From: Amycolatopsis eburnea
GTDB taxonomy: Bacteria > Actinomycetota > Actinomycetes > Mycobacteriales > Pseudonocardiaceae
Assembly: GCF_003937945.1 (NCBI RefSeq)
Contig: NZ_RSEC01000036.1
Location: forward strand, 496,001-560,000
Direction of reading: 5' to 3'
Length of the DNA stretch: 64,000 nt
Shown here: positions 44,165-51,450 of the stretch, one piece after another
Layout of the letters: each line of letters opens with the position of its first letter
How positions within the stretch are numbered: the first letter of the stretch is position 1
Program-made: the position numbers and the translations under genes
The notes under the pieces: generated by a model
The model's database searches: none
Told to the model about the DNA's origin: nothing
The model's input: only the letters and a program-made list of their open reading frames with translations

Positions 44165-44931
44165 CCCTGTTCCTCCGACCGCAAGTAGTCCAGCTGCGCC
44201 TGCACGCTCAGTTCGGCGGGCGCCCACAGCGCCCGGTCGACGTCGGCGTACACGACCTCGACGACCTGACGCGGCGTGGCGTCCGCCCCCAGCTCCTGAA
44301 GAGCGGAACGCACCTGGTCGATCCGCTGTTCCCGGTGGGCGAGGTACTCACGGGCGGTAGCCGGCAGGTCGGGCAGCTCCGGACCGTGCCCCGGCAGCCC
44401 GGTCGTGCCCGGCGGGAGGTCGATGAGCTTGCGCAGCGAGCGCAGGTAGTCGCCGAGGTCGTGCAGCACCGTGGTGCCGCGGCCGAGGATGGTGTCACCG
44501 GTCAGCACCTGGCCGTCGAGCACCAGCGAGACGGAGTCGTCGGTGTGGCCGGGGGTGTGCAGGACGCGCAGGGAAAGGCCGCCCGCCTCGATCACCTCGC
44601 CGTCCGCGAAGGACGACGCGCCGACGCACAGCGAGGGGTCGAACGCCCGCACCGGCGCGCCGACGCGCTCGGCGAACCACGGCGCGCCCTCGGCGTGGTC
44701 GGGGTGGAAGTGCGTGAGGAGCACCAGCTCCACCGGGCCGACGCCGGCCAGCAGCTCGAGGTGCTCGAGGTCGCGGTACCCCGGGTCGACGACCACGGCC
44801 GGCGCCGACGGCGTCGCCCGCAGCACCCAGCTGTTGGTCCCTTCGAGCGTCATCGACGACGGGTTGTTCTCCAGCAGCACCGAAGCCGTCCCGGTCACCT
44901 GGCGCAGCACGCCGTACGCGGGGGCGCTCAT
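44161..44931 (-). CDS. Metallo-beta-lactamase-fold hydrolase (Rv3677c-like)
   Basis: The 256-residue MBL-fold enzyme has the metal motif THFHPDHAEG (HxHxDH), the downstream HTPGHTDDS histidine, TGDTILG for the bridging Asp, and GLPGHGPELPD. Its pattern, including the C-terminal helical region with YLAHREQRIDQV, is that of the LACTB2/Rv3677c group, some of which act on RNA. The ATG at 44931 overlaps the upstream Nudix gene stop and its own stop overlaps the mycoredoxin start. Confidence 0.88.
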   Translation of the reverse strand: MSAPAYGVLRQVTGTASVLLENNPSSMTLEGTNSWVLRATPSAPAVVVDPGYRDLEHLELLAGVGPVELVLLTHFHPDHAEGAPWFAERVGAPVRAFDPSLCVGASSFADGEVIEAGGLSLRVLHTPGHTDDSVSLVLDGQVLTGDTILGRGTTVLHDLGDYLRSLRKLIDLPPGTTGLPGHGPELPDLPATAREYLAHREQRIDQVRSALQELGADATPRQVVEVVYADVDRALWAPAELSVQAQLDYLRSEEQG

Positions 44932-45746
44932 CGCTTCTCCAGCACGACTCGGACGTGGTCGTTCTCGCGGATCAGCGTCGGCGCGATCCGGACGATCTCG
45001 CGCGGCGCGGCCAGCACGTCGTCGGCCGTCGCGAACCGCGCGAGTTCGCTCAGCGTCAGCCACGTCGGCGGCATCAGCATCCGCCGTCCTTCGCGCGCGT
45101 CGGCGATCGCGTCCTCGGGGCGCTGCCAGCCGGAGCTCGACGCCTCCGACGTCGCCCCGTCGGCCTGCTGGCCCTCCGGCAGCTTCGCGACGTAGAAGCG
45201 GGTGTCGTAGCGGCGCGGCTCCTGCTCAGGCGTGATCCAGTGCGCCCACGGGCGGAGGAGATCGGCGCGCAGCGTCAGGCCCGCGTCGGCGAGGAACCCG
45301 GCCAGCGACACCTCCCGCGTCTCCAGTGCCTGGCGGGCGGCGGCGTACGGCTCGACGTCGGTGAGCACGGTTTCCGCGCCGCCCGCGAGCAGCACGCCGG
45401 ACTCCTCGAACGTCTCACGCACCGCCGCGCAGGTCAACGCGCGGGCGAGGGCCTCGTCACAGCCGAACCGCGTGGCCCACCACGACGGCTCCGGGCCGGC
45501 CCACGCCACCGACGCGTCCGCGTCGCGCTGGTCGACCCCGCCGCCGGGGAACACGGTCATCCCGCCCGCGAACGGCATGCCCTTGACCCGGTGCTGCAGG
45601 AAGACCTCGACGCCGTCGGCGCCGTCCCGGACCAGGATCACCGTCGCCGCGTCCTTCGGCGTCGCCGGCGGGCCGTCGGCGTTGGCGCGGGTCGCTACCC
45701 CGGCGCCTACCGGGATGTCGAAGACAAACTCCGTTGGCTGCTCCAC
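44928..45746 (-). CDS. Nudix hydrolase with extended box (NUDT19-like)
   Basis: The 272-residue protein contains FPGGGVDQRDAD and, only after about 30 inserted residues, AAVRETFEESGVLL. The Nudix box is therefore split by an insertion, as in the NUDT19-type group, where CoA derivatives are substrates. The catalytic Glu residues (ETFEES) are kept. The GTG at 45746 begins VEQPTEFVFDIP. It heads the operon with the MBL hydrolase and mycoredoxin. The exact substrate is uncertain. Confidence 0.85.
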   Translation of the reverse strand: MEQPTEFVFDIPVGAGVATRANADGPPATPKDAATVILVRDGADGVEVFLQHRVKGMPFAGGMTVFPGGGVDQRDADASVAWAGPEPSWWATRFGCDEALARALTCAAVRETFEESGVLLAGGAETVLTDVEPYAAARQALETREVSLAGFLADAGLTLRADLLRPWAHWITPEQEPRRYDTRFYVAKLPEGQQADGATSEASSSGWQRPEDAIADAREGRRMLMPPTWLTLSELARFATADDVLAAPREIVRIAPTLIRENDHVRVVLEKR

Positions 45747-45809
45747 CCGGGCAACATACCTCCGCCACCCGACGTCCCGTCGCGCAGTTGTGGCATCCCA
45801 GACACAGCG

Positions 45810-45841
45810 AAAGCGGCACTTTCACGTGAAAGTGCCGCTTT
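45810..45841. terminator. Perfect 32-bp palindrome after the paralogue operon
   Basis: AAAGCGGCACTTTCAC at 45810-45825 is followed directly by its complement at 45826-45841, with no spacer. It lies 12 bases beyond the stop of the 45854 gene and upstream of the Nudix operon, so it separates two minus-strand operons. Confidence 0.75.
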
Positions 45842-45853
45842 GCGCCGCAAAGC

Positions 45854-46993
45854 CTAGGGGGCGGTCCAGCCGCGCTGGTCGCCGCCGGAGCGGGAAGCGC
45901 CGTTGAGCCGCATCTTCGCCGCCTCGGCCCGCTCGCGCTCGGCCAGCTCGGCGTGCAGCTCGCGCAGCAGCGCCCGGTCGCGCTCGCTCAGGCTCGGGTC
46001 GTCGAGGTCCAGCGCCGGCAGCTCGACGACTTCGTGCATCGACGGCTTGCCCGCGGCGATCTCGCGACCCTTCTCCGGGTCTTCGGCCAGCGCCTGCCGC
46101 AGCTGCGCGACCTCCGCCGGCGTCAGGTCGGCGGTGCGCTCCGCGCGCGTCTCCGACCGCTCGGACCGCGCCTTGCGGGGCGGCTCCGGCACCGACGGCG
46201 GCGACACGATCGGCACCACCGGGGCGACCGGCTCGGGCGGCGCCGTCGTGGTGCTGCTCGACCGCATGCTGTGCCTGCTGCCCGATTCCGCGACCGGCTC
46301 CGGCGTCACCGGGGCCGGCGGCTTGACGACCGGGTCGGGCCGAAAGGACGACGCGCTCGACGTCGTGCTCCCGGTCACCCAGGCCGGCGACGCGGCGGCC
46401 GAAGCGGCCTGGTGGTACTCGGAGTGCGCCACGCCCGGGCCGCTGACCTCGACGACGGAGTGGATCCCGGCCCGGCGCAGCGCCGTGTCGACGCGGAACG
46501 CAACGGCGGGCGGGTTGCCCTCCGGTCCCAGCTCGACGAGCACCACGCGCTGCGGCAGCGCGCCCGGCACGCTGCCGGCCGGCGTGTTGCGCCACACCGC
46601 GTGCACCGACCGGACGTCCGGCAGGACCTGCAGCGTCCGGTCGAGCGCCTCGGCGATGCCGAACTCCGGGGAGTTCTCGCCGCTGAACCGGTGCGTGTTG
46701 ACCGGCTCGGCCTCGTCGACCAGCAGGTCGTTCGCCAGCGTCGCGTCCGAGCGGCTCATCTCGAGCACCAGCGCGAGCTCGCGCTGTTCGGCGGAGCTGA
46801 CCGGGATCCGGCCCGCGATGAGCGTGCCGGTGGTCAGCTCGACCGCCTCGTCGATGTGGGCCCGGGCGATCAGCTCACGCGCTTCGGTGAGCGCGCTGTC
46901 GTCGATCCGGCCCGCCAGGGCCAGCAACAGGTTGTGCAGGCGCAGGGGCACCGAAAACCCGTCCATGGGCGGGCCGTCGTGGACCTCCACCAT
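45854..46993 (-). CDS. Uncharacterised protein, first member of a tandem paralogue pair (long form)
   Basis: I do not recognise this 379-residue protein. Residues about 12-75 (LHNLLLALAGRIDDSALTEA... to SSAEQRELALVLEMSRSD) form a helical domain. Residues 95-200 form an alpha/beta domain with LPDVRSVHAVW and QRVVLVELGPEGNPP. Both align with the neighbouring protein encoded at 47030-47659. A Pro/Ser/Thr-rich linker (about 215-300) then leads to a charged C-terminal helix region with LTPAEVAQLRQALAEDPEKG. There is no signal peptide or membrane helix. It lies 36 bases downstream of its paralogue in an operon with ridA. Confidence 0.75.
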   Translation of the reverse strand: MVEVHDGPPMDGFSVPLRLHNLLLALAGRIDDSALTEARELIARAHIDEAVELTTGTLIAGRIPVSSAEQRELALVLEMSRSDATLANDLLVDEAEPVNTHRFSGENSPEFGIAEALDRTLQVLPDVRSVHAVWRNTPAGSVPGALPQRVVLVELGPEGNPPAVAFRVDTALRRAGIHSVVEVSGPGVAHSEYHQAASAAASPAWVTGSTTSSASSFRPDPVVKPPAPVTPEPVAESGSRHSMRSSSTTTAPPEPVAPVVPIVSPPSVPEPPRKARSERSETRAERTADLTPAEVAQLRQALAEDPEKGREIAAGKPSMHEVVELPALDLDDPSLSERDRALLRELHAELAERERAEAAKMRLNGASRSGGDQRGWTAP

Positions 46994-47029
46994 TGCCTTG
47001 CTCCCTCCCAGCTCGCTGGCGGGCGAGCG

Positions 47030-47659
47030 TTATGCGGCTACTAGCCGGTTCCCCGCCACCGCGCCCACGCAGACCAGCTCTGAGTCGGCCAGCGCGGCCC
47101 GGTGGTACCCCGGCAGGTCGAAACGCGGCGGGATGACTTCGACACTGGGCTCTTCGTCGCCCAAGACCCGCAGCACGCGCTGCAGCTCGCCGGTCAACCT
47201 CGGCAAACCCGCCTGCGCGGTGATCAGCAGGACGCGCTTGGCGGTCCCCTGCCCGACCACACCGACGTGTCGCCAGCTCTGCCGCACTTCCCCCACGTCC
47301 GGGCGTCCCCGCAACGTTGCGTGGATCAACACCGACACGGAGTCGACCGAGTTAACCCATTCGGGCGCACTCGACGTGAATGTGTACCGGTTCTCGGTGA
47401 CGTCGTCTACCCCCAGCGTCGAACTGACCTGGTGCCAGTCGGCGCCGTGCGGGATGAGACCGGCCACGAGCAGCCGGTACTCCGTCTGGTCGAGGTCGAT
47501 CCTGTGCTTAAGCAAAGACCTCGGCAGGGTCCGGGCGAGGGTGCCCATCGCGCCCTCGCCGAGCCAGTCGCGGAACCGCCACAGCAGCTGGTCGGGCAGC
47601 CGCCCGGCCAGCCGGAGCAGCAGTTCGTGCGTGGACTGCTCGATGTCCGGATCCATCAC
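47030..47659 (-). CDS. Uncharacterised protein, second member of the paralogue pair (short form)
   Basis: The 209-residue protein shares its whole length with the N-terminal 200 residues of the protein at 45854-46993. It has a helical domain with HELLLRLAGRLPD and EYRLLVAGLIPHGAD, then RPDVGEVRQSWRHV, KRVLLITAQAGLP and a YHRAALADS end block. The identical order of motifs indicates duplication followed by divergence. It may be cytoplasmic, with no export signal. The start (GTG 47659 or ATG 47656) overlaps the RidA stop, so it is translated together with RidA. The function is unknown. Confidence 0.75.
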   Translation of the reverse strand: MMDPDIEQSTHELLLRLAGRLPDQLLWRFRDWLGEGAMGTLARTLPRSLLKHRIDLDQTEYRLLVAGLIPHGADWHQVSSTLGVDDVTENRYTFTSSAPEWVNSVDSVSVLIHATLRGRPDVGEVRQSWRHVGVVGQGTAKRVLLITAQAGLPRLTGELQRVLRVLGDEEPSVEVIPPRFDLPGYHRAALADSELVCVGAVAGNRLVAA

Positions 47660-48111
47660 TGCACCTCCACGATCAGTTCGACCTCCACCGGCGACCCGAT
47701 GGGCAGCTCCGCGACGCCGACGGCCGAGCGGGCGTGGATGCCCGCGTCCCCGAAGACCTCGCCGAGCAGCTCGGACGCGCCGTTGACGACCGCGGGCTGA
47801 CCGGTGAAGCCCTCCGCGGAAGCCACGAAGCCGACAACCTTGACGATCCTCGCCACGTTGTCAATGCCGACCAAGGCGTGCACGGCCGCGAGCGCGTTGA
47901 GCGCCGACGTGCGGGCGTGCCCCTTCGCCTCTTCGGGGCTGATCTCCGCGCCGACCTTGCCGGTCGCGGCGAGCACGCCGTCGACGAAGGGCAGCTGACC
48001 CGAGGTGTAGACGTGCTTCCCGCTCTGGACGGCGGGCACGTAGGCGGCCAGCGGAGCGGCCACGCCGGGCAGCTCGATGCCGAGTTCCTTCAGCCGTTCG
48101 CTCCAGCTCAC
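47656..48111 (-). CDS. ridA: RidA-family enamine/imine deaminase
   Basis: The 151-residue RidA-like protein begins VSWSERLKELGIELP and carries VQSGKHVYTSGQLPFVDG and the C-terminal block RSAVGVAELPIGSPVEVELI, where the conserved Arg binds the substrate carboxylate. RidA proteins hydrolyse reactive enamine or imine intermediates from amino-acid metabolism. I chose the GTG at 48111 because the frame upstream runs over the DUF4177 gene. It matches Rv3678c in position. Confidence 0.9.
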   Translation of the reverse strand: MSWSERLKELGIELPGVAAPLAAYVPAVQSGKHVYTSGQLPFVDGVLAATGKVGAEISPEEAKGHARTSALNALAAVHALVGIDNVARIVKVVGFVASAEGFTGQPAVVNGASELLGEVFGDAGIHARSAVGVAELPIGSPVEVELIVEVQ

Positions 48112-48116
48112 GCGGA

Positions 48117-48278
48117 TCAGCCCTTCGGACGCTTGAGGTACGCGACGTGCTGCTCGCCCGTCGGGTTCGGCAGCACGGTGACCAGCTCCCAGCCGTCCTC
48201 GCCCCACTGGTCGAGGATCTGCTTGGTCGCGTGGATCAGCAGAGGGACGGTCGCGTACTCCCACTTGGTGGCGCTCAT
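48117..48278 (-). CDS. DUF4177 small protein
   Basis: The 53-residue protein starts MSATKWEYATVPLL and includes ILDQWGEDGWELVTVLPNP, the core of the DUF4177 fold. It is the first gene of the minus-strand operon that continues into ridA and the two paralogues. Its short length is typical; the M. tuberculosis equivalent is Rv3678A. The function is unknown. Confidence 0.85.
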   Translation of the reverse strand: MSATKWEYATVPLLIHATKQILDQWGEDGWELVTVLPNPTGEQHVAYLKRPKG

Positions 48279-48383
48279 GGGTCGGGAGCGTAACCAAGCG
48301 GGCAAGGGCGCTGGGGGCCGCCGCCGGAAAACGGCGTGCGACGCGCCGTCGTGTGGCTCATCTCACGTCGCTAGCGTTGGCCC

Positions 48384-48632
48384 GTGGATACCTGGCGCGT
48401 GATCGCGACGGCGCTGCTCGCGGCGGCCGGACTGCCCCTCGTGCTCGTCGTGATGGCGAAGGTGCGGGACCGGACGGGGAGCTCCGGCCAGGTCGCCGTC
48501 GGCGGCGTGATCACCTTCACGCTCCTGGTCGTGGTGGGCGTGCTCACCCTCACCGTGCTGCCCGGTGCCGTGGCCTGGGCACTGGTCGCGGCGGTCGCCG
48601 CTGCGGTCAGCGTCATGCTGCTGGCCAGCTGA
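48384..48632 (+). CDS. Small membrane protein
   Basis: The 82-residue protein has two to three hydrophobic helices (about residues 5-24, 37-60 and 64-81) separated by a short basic loop, KVRDRTGSSG. The GTG at 48384 precedes the first helix directly, in the VDTWRVIATALL context. It lies 21 bases before the first ArsA-like gene and in the same direction, so it may belong to that operon. I do not recognise the family. Confidence 0.6.
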   Translation: MDTWRVIATALLAAAGLPLVLVVMAKVRDRTGSSGQVAVGGVITFTLLVVVGVLTLTVLPGAVAWALVAAVAAAVSVMLLAS

Positions 48633-48653
48633 GCGCTGATTTAGGGTGAAGAA

Positions 48654-49661
48654 GTGACCACTCCCCATGCCGGCTGGACCGACGAGCTTGCCCGCGCCCG
48701 GCTGCACTTCGTCACCGGCAAGGGCGGGACGGGCAAGACGACGCTGGCCGCCGCGCTCGGCCTCGCGCTCGCCCGCGAAGGCCGTCGCGTGCTGCTCATC
48801 GAGGTCGAAGGGCGCCAGGGCATCGCCCAGCTCTTCGACACCGAGCCGCTGCCGTACGCCGAGCAGCGCATCGCGGCCGTGCCCGGCGGGGGCGAGCTGC
48901 GCGCGCTGCACATCGACGTCGAAGCCGCGCTGCTCGAGTACTTCGAGATGTTCTACAACCTGGGCTTCGCCGGCCGGACGCTGCGGCGGATGGGCGCGAT
49001 CGAGTTCGCGACCACGCTCGCTCCCGGGCTCCGCGACGTCCTGCTCACCGGGAAGATCAAGGAGTGCGTCGGCCGCACCGAGTCCGACGGGCGGCACACC
49101 TACGACGCCGTCGTCGTCGACTCGCCGCCGACCGGCCGGGTCGTCAAGTTCCTCGACGTCACCAAGGCCCTCACCGACCTGGCGAAGACCGGCCCGATCC
49201 GCGGCCAGGCCGAGGGGGTCGTGCGGCTGCTGCACTCCGGCGAGACCGTGATCCACCTGGCGACGCTGCTGGAGGAGATGCCGGTCCGCGAGACCGTCGA
49301 GGCGGTGGCCGAGCTGGACGGCGCCGACCTGCGCCCCGGCGCGGTGCTCGTCAACCGCGTCCGGCCGCCGCGGCTGCCGGCCCGCTCGGTGACCGCCGCC
49401 GCGGACGGGCGCGTCGATGCTTCCCGCGTCCGCGACGGGCTCGCGACGGCCGGGCTGAAGCTGCCGCAGGAGACGCTGGACGCGCTGGTCGACGAGACGG
49501 TCGAGCACGCCGTGCGGGTCGCCGCCGAGCAGCGGGCGCGCGAGCAGCTCGCCGAGGCCGACCTGCCGACCCTCGAACTGCCGGACCTGACCGACGGCGT
49601 CGACGTCGCGGCCCTCTACGACCTGGCCGAGGCACTGACCGACCAGGGGGTGCGGGTGTGA
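48654..49661 (+). CDS. Get3/ArsA-like ATPase, first subunit (Rv3679-like)
   Basis: The 335-residue P-loop ATPase has a deviant Walker A GKGGTGKT (residues 22-29) and [17 protein letters not shown] as the Walker B and switch region. A long helical insertion lies at about 95-160. It belongs to the ArsA/Get3 family. It is coupled to the second ATPase by a GTGA overlap at 49658, and the two probably form a heterodimer as inferred for Rv3679/Rv3680 of M. tuberculosis. The operon sits beside whiB and ponA, a conserved actinobacterial order. Confidence 0.88.
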   Translation: MTTPHAGWTDELARARLHFVTGKGGTGKTTLAAALGLALAREGRRVLLIEVEGRQGIAQLFDTEPLPYAEQRIAAVPGGGELRALHIDVEAALLEYFEMFYNLGFAGRTLRRMGAIEFATTLAPGLRDVLLTGKIKECVGRTESDGRHTYDAVVVDSPPTGRVVKFLDVTKALTDLAKTGPIRGQAEGVVRLLHSGETVIHLATLLEEMPVRETVEAVAELDGADLRPGAVLVNRVRPPRLPARSVTAAADGRVDASRVRDGLATAGLKLPQETLDALVDETVEHAVRVAAEQRAREQLAEADLPTLELPDLTDGVDVAALYDLAEALTDQGVRV

Positions 49662-50767
49662 CCACCATCGACATCGACGCGATGCTCGACGACCCGGATA
49701 GCCGCGTGATCGTCTGCTGCGGCTCCGGCGGCGTCGGCAAGACGACGACCGCGGCCGCGCTGGCGTTGCGCGCGGCCGAGCGCGGGCGGCAGACCGTCGT
49801 GCTGACCATCGACCCCGCGCGCCGGCTCGCCCAGGCCCTCGGCCTGCGCGAACTCGGCAACCACCCGAAGCAGGTGCAGGTCGAAGGGTTCGAGCCCAAG
49901 GGCGAGCTGTGGGCGATGATGCTCGACATGCGCCGCACCTTCGACGACATGGTGCGCGTGCACGCCGGCCCGGAACGCGCCGAGCAGCTGCTGAAGAACC
50001 CCTTCTACCAGACCATTTCCACGTCGTTCTCCGGCACGCAGGAGTACATGGCGATGGAGAAGCTGGGCCAGCTCGCGGCCACCGGCGACTGGGACCTGAT
50101 CATCGTCGACACCCCGCCGAGCCGGTCCGCTTTGGACTTCCTGGACGCGCCGACCCGGCTGTCGTCCGCTTTGGACGGCCGGATGATCCGCCTGCTGACC
50201 GGCCCGGCGAAGGCCGGCGGCTGGGGCCTGCGCAAGGTCGTCAACGCGGGGTTCTCGATGTTCGCCAAGGCCGTCTCGACGATCATCGGCGGCCAGCTGC
50301 TGACCGACGCGTCGGCGTTCATGCAGGCCTTCGACAGCATGTTCGGCGGCTTCCGCGAGCGCGCCCGCAAGACGGCGGAGCTGCTGCGCTCGTCCGGGAC
50401 GTCGTTCCTGGTGGTCGCCGCGCCGGAGCCGGACGCGCTGCGCGAGGCGTCCTACTTCGTGGAGCGGCTGTCGTCGGAGTCGATGCCGCTGGCCGGGCTG
50501 ATCGCGAACCGGACGCACCCGGTGCTGGCTTCGCTGTCGGGCGCGGAGGCGCTGGCCGCGGCCGAGACGCTGCAGAACGCGCCCTTGGCCGAGGCGGTGC
50601 TGCGGCTGCACGCCGACCGCGTCGACCTGGCCGCGCGCGAGGAGCGGCTGCTCGCGCGGTTCACCCGGGCGCACCCCGAAGTGGCGCTGGCCCGGGTGCC
50701 CGCGCTGGCCGGCGACGTGCACGACCTGGACGGCCTGCGCGACATCGGCACCAAGCTCGCCTCGTGA
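49658..50767 (+). CDS. Get3/ArsA-like ATPase, second subunit (Rv3680-like)
   Basis: The 369-residue P-loop ATPase has GSGGVGKT at residues 22-29, [14 protein letters not shown] (the family's switch region) and [19 protein letters not shown]. These features match Rv3680. The arsenite-binding cysteines of ArsA are not apparent, so membrane-protein targeting or another Get3-like role fits better than arsenic export. The GTG at 49658 lies inside the previous gene's stop. The stop TGA (50765-50767) lies inside the 22-bp-arm palindrome at 50761-50806. Confidence 0.88.
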   Translation: MTTIDIDAMLDDPDSRVIVCCGSGGVGKTTTAAALALRAAERGRQTVVLTIDPARRLAQALGLRELGNHPKQVQVEGFEPKGELWAMMLDMRRTFDDMVRVHAGPERAEQLLKNPFYQTISTSFSGTQEYMAMEKLGQLAATGDWDLIIVDTPPSRSALDFLDAPTRLSSALDGRMIRLLTGPAKAGGWGLRKVVNAGFSMFAKAVSTIIGGQLLTDASAFMQAFDSMFGGFRERARKTAELLRSSGTSFLVVAAPEPDALREASYFVERLSSESMPLAGLIANRTHPVLASLSGAEALAAAETLQNAPLAEAVLRLHADRVDLAAREERLLARFTRAHPEVALARVPALAGDVHDLDGLRDIGTKLAS

Positions 50768-50806
50768 GTGTTTAGTCGGGTTAGAACCCGACTAAACACT
50801 CACGAG
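50761..50806. terminator. Perfect 22-bp-arm palindrome shared by convergent genes
   Basis: CTCGTGAGTGTTTAGTCGGG... (50761-50782) pairs perfectly with 50785-50806 across a 2-base loop. It contains the stop codon of the second ArsA-like gene and ends four bases before the whiB stop. It can terminate transcripts from both sides. Confidence 0.85.
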
Positions 50807-50809
50807 CGG

Positions 50810-51106
50810 TCAGCCGACCTCGACCCGCTCCAGCGCGTCGCGCTTGGCCGCTTCCAGCAGGTCGGCCCAGCTCTCCACGTCGGGGCGGCGGCGCAGCAAC
50901 GCCCGCCGTTCCCGTTCGGTCATGCCACCCCAGACCCCGAAGTTGATGCGGCCGTCGAGTGCTTCGGCGAGGCATTCCGTGCGGACCGGGCAGCCCAGGC
51001 ACACGGCCTTGGCCCGGTTCTGCTCGGCACCCCGGACGAACAGGCCGTCCGGATCGGCGTCCCGGCAGGACGCGTTGATTCGCCAGCTCGACTGGTTGGT
51101 TTCCAT
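50810..51106 (-). CDS. WhiB-family iron-sulfur regulator (WhiB4-like)
   Basis: The 98-residue WhiB-type protein has the four cluster-binding cysteines C14, C36, C39 and C45 (spacing C-x21-C-x2-C-x5-C) and the GVWGG turn motif, followed by a basic DNA-contact region (TERERRALLRRR). WhiB proteins sense redox through a [4Fe-4S] cluster. The location next to the ArsA-like pair and ponA matches Rv3681c (whiB4). The ATG at 51106 is followed by METNQSSWR. Confidence 0.93.
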   Translation of the reverse strand: METNQSSWRINASCRDADPDGLFVRGAEQNRAKAVCLGCPVRTECLAEALDGRINFGVWGGMTERERRALLRRRPDVESWADLLEAAKRDALERVEVG

Positions 51107-51450
51107 ACCCCCAGCTCCCTACCCTGGTGATCGACGCACCAGCGGGGAAAGGCACTGCGCTCCCTGCCCCCGCGAGCGTGTCTCCCTCAGCTCACGTCGG
51201 TTACCCGGGCACCTCCCCGGTGCCGGTGCCGCCGAACGGAGCAGGCGAGCTCCCACTCGCGTTGATCCATCCGACGGCTTTTCTTCGTGAGACGTTGACG
51301 GACTGTAGGGGCCTTCGGTTCCCCCCGTCGAGACCTAGGATGCCTTCCGTTACCAGATGTCACTGAAGGGGGTCGGTTTTGTCACTGAATTCACACTTGC
51401 GGAGACAGGGCGTCACCGTCGCCTGACTCGTTCCGGGTAGCCTGGCCCTC
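51107..51450. other. Divergent regulatory region between whiB and ponA
   Basis: No gene is seen in this 344-base gap. It must contain the whiB and ponA promoters. The most conspicuous element is the direct repeat at 51358-51389. Confidence 0.5.
51358..51389. promoter_or_regulatory. Direct repeat upstream of ponA
   Basis: TGTCACTGAA occurs at 51358-51367 and 51380-51389, 22 bases apart (two helical turns), about 60-90 bases before the ponA start. It looks like a pair of binding sites for a regulator on one face of the helix. Confidence 0.45.
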
